In this document: one piece after another, positions 6,300-7,253 of the stretch
How positions within the stretch are numbered: position 1 is the first letter of the stretch
How the letters are laid out: the number at the start of each line of letters is the position of its first letter
From: an uncultured Prevotellaceae bacterium
GTDB lineage: Bacteria > Bacteroidota > Bacteroidia > Bacteroidales > Muribaculaceae
Assembly (NCBI GenBank): GCA_945645715.1
Contig: CALZFJ010000100.1
Coordinates: forward strand, 1 to 7,253
Reading direction: 5' to 3'
DNA length: 7,253 nt
Made by a program: the position numbers and the translations under genes
Notes under the pieces: model-generated
The model's database searches: none
Told to the model about the DNA's origin: nothing
What the model saw: the letters and a program-made list of their open reading frames with translations, nothing else

Positions 6300-7253
6300 G
6301 CTACGCACGATGGTTTTGGCGACAGCTGTCGGCAATAGGCACTAATGTGACTGTGCGGACGGTGTCCGGAGTTGCACAGGTGGGCTTCGGACTGCTCATT
6401 GTGTGGCTAAGCCGCCGCTTTATCGACCATGCGGTGACCGGTGATGTTGTTTGGGTTGATGCCGCCCTCATATTCGGAGCATTGGCTGTGTCGATTGCAT
6501 TGAGGCAGACCGGTTTCTATCTTGGCAACCTCGCTTGTGTCACGCAGCAGAATGTCATTCGCAGCCGTCTCTACCAACGGCTGCTCTACCGCAAGCTATA
6601 TACGGCAGCCGAACGGCTACATTCGGGCGACATCGGACTGCGGCTTGAACGCGACATTGAGGCTGTGTCGGAAGTTACAGCCGATGTGTTTCCGCGCCTG
6701 ATGGTGACGGCGGTGCAGCTGCTTGGGGCGTTCGTTCTGCTACACTCAATGGATGCGCTGCTGGCATGGTGCTTGCTGCTGGTTACGCCTGTAGCCTTGG
6801 TGAGCGCGAAATATCTTGCACACCGCTTAAGACAGATGACGCTCGACATTCGTGCGTGCGAAAGCCGTGTGCAGATGCTTGTGCAGGAGACGGTGGAGCA
6901 CGAAATCACTCTGAAAACGCTTGAGAGCGCACCTCAGCTTCATTCCCGTATGGCATGGCTGCAACAAACTCTACACAGCTTGGTGACACGTCGCACGCGC
7001 TTCACCATGATAAGCAGGCTGATACTGTCGGCAACATTCGGGGCGGGTTATTTCGGGGCATTTGTGTATGGTGGATTCCAACTTCGCGACGGAGCTATCA
7101 CATTCGGTGTGATGGCGGCATTCTTGCAGCTCGTCAGCCAGATACAGAACCCGATACTTTCGGCTCTCTCGATGGTGCCACAGATAATGCACGCCACAGC
7201 GAGCGTTGACCGTCTGCGCGAGATAGAGGATATGGAGCAGGAACACACAGCCC
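6296..7253 (+). CDS. ABC exporter, membrane domain (peptide export, type IV fold), C-terminus beyond right edge
   Basis: The first 319 codons are open to the right edge. They encode the six-helix membrane domain of an ABC exporter: helices at about 20-42, 52-75, 133-150, 152-172, 235-262 and 268-295. The long cytoplasmic extensions between helices 2 and 3 and between 4 and 5 carry the usual motifs (RSRLYQRLLYRKL, HSGDIGLRLERDIEAVSE). The linker into the nucleotide-binding domain begins with ASVDRLREIED near 301; the Walker motifs should lie outside the window. No C39 peptidase domain precedes the helices, so this half is not a bacteriocin processor-exporter of the PCAT type. The start is GTG 6296, overlapping the PqqD stop codon by four bases. 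As the last visible gene of the cassette it is the likely exporter of the modified peptide. A plain lipid or drug exporter cannot be excluded from the membrane domain alone. Confidence 0.93.
   Translation, partial: MSYARWFWRQLSAIGTNVTVRTVSGVAQVGFGLLIVWLSRRFIDHAVTGDVVWVDAALIFGALAVSIALRQTGFYLGNLACVTQQNVIRSRLYQRLLYRKLYTAAERLHSGDIGLRLERDIEAVSEVTADVFPRLMVTAVQLLGAFVLLHSMDALLAWCLLLVTPVALVSAKYLAHRLRQMTLDIRACESRVQMLVQETVEHEITLKTLESAPQLHSRMAWLQQTLHSLVTRRTRFTMISRLILSATFGAGYFGAFVYGGFQLRDGAITFGVMAAFLQLVSQIQNPILSALSMVPQIMHATASVDRLREIEDMEQEHTA

Noticed and set aside
6955..7209. Plus-strand 84-codon frame overlapping the ABC exporter
   Set aside because: It is in a different frame from the continuous ABC membrane-domain frame, which has clear family motifs throughout.

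Overview
The window looks like a chromosomal piece of a gut-type Bacteroidales bacterium, plausibly the Muribaculaceae or a Prevotella/Bacteroides relative. The reasons are the protein families present, the A-rich leaders without clear Shine-Dalgarno sites, and two exact TAnnTTTG boxes (the Bacteroidetes -7 promoter element) upstream of the two divergent transcription units. The species assignment is inference. No tRNA, rRNA, CRISPR array or insertion sequence was seen.

Left half, minus strand. A 12-helix MFS sugar-type transporter of the SLC45/GPH-like kind (1735-3096) is followed by a strong hairpin terminator (1645-1682). Next comes the N-terminal 495 codons of a secreted glycoside hydrolase family 2 enzyme (1487 down to the left edge), with signal peptide, sugar-binding domain, Ig-like domain and the acid/base half of the TIM barrel. 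Together they suggest oligosaccharide cleavage in the periplasm and uptake of the sugars across the inner membrane. No SusC/SusD pair is in view.

Middle. A 312-bp divergent intergenic region (3097-3408) holds a candidate promoter and a 5' leader hairpin for the transporter, a near-leaderless promoter for the rightward genes, and a GC-richer patch with a 9-bp direct repeat.

Right half, plus strand. Five tightly packed genes form one apparent operon: an NTP_transf_5-type nucleotidyltransferase (3409-4572), an HPr-kinase-like P-loop kinase without the usual N-terminal domain (4615-5532), a small S24/S26-type serine peptidase without a membrane anchor (5546-6007), a PqqD-like RiPP-recognition protein (6027-6299), and an ABC exporter whose membrane domain runs off the right edge (6296-7253). 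This combination of peptide-binding chaperone, peptidase, kinase, nucleotidyltransferase and exporter resembles the accessory genes of phosphorylated lasso-peptide clusters. It is the most interesting content of the window: a probable ribosomal-peptide modification and export cassette whose precursor peptide, and any cyclase, are not visible here.
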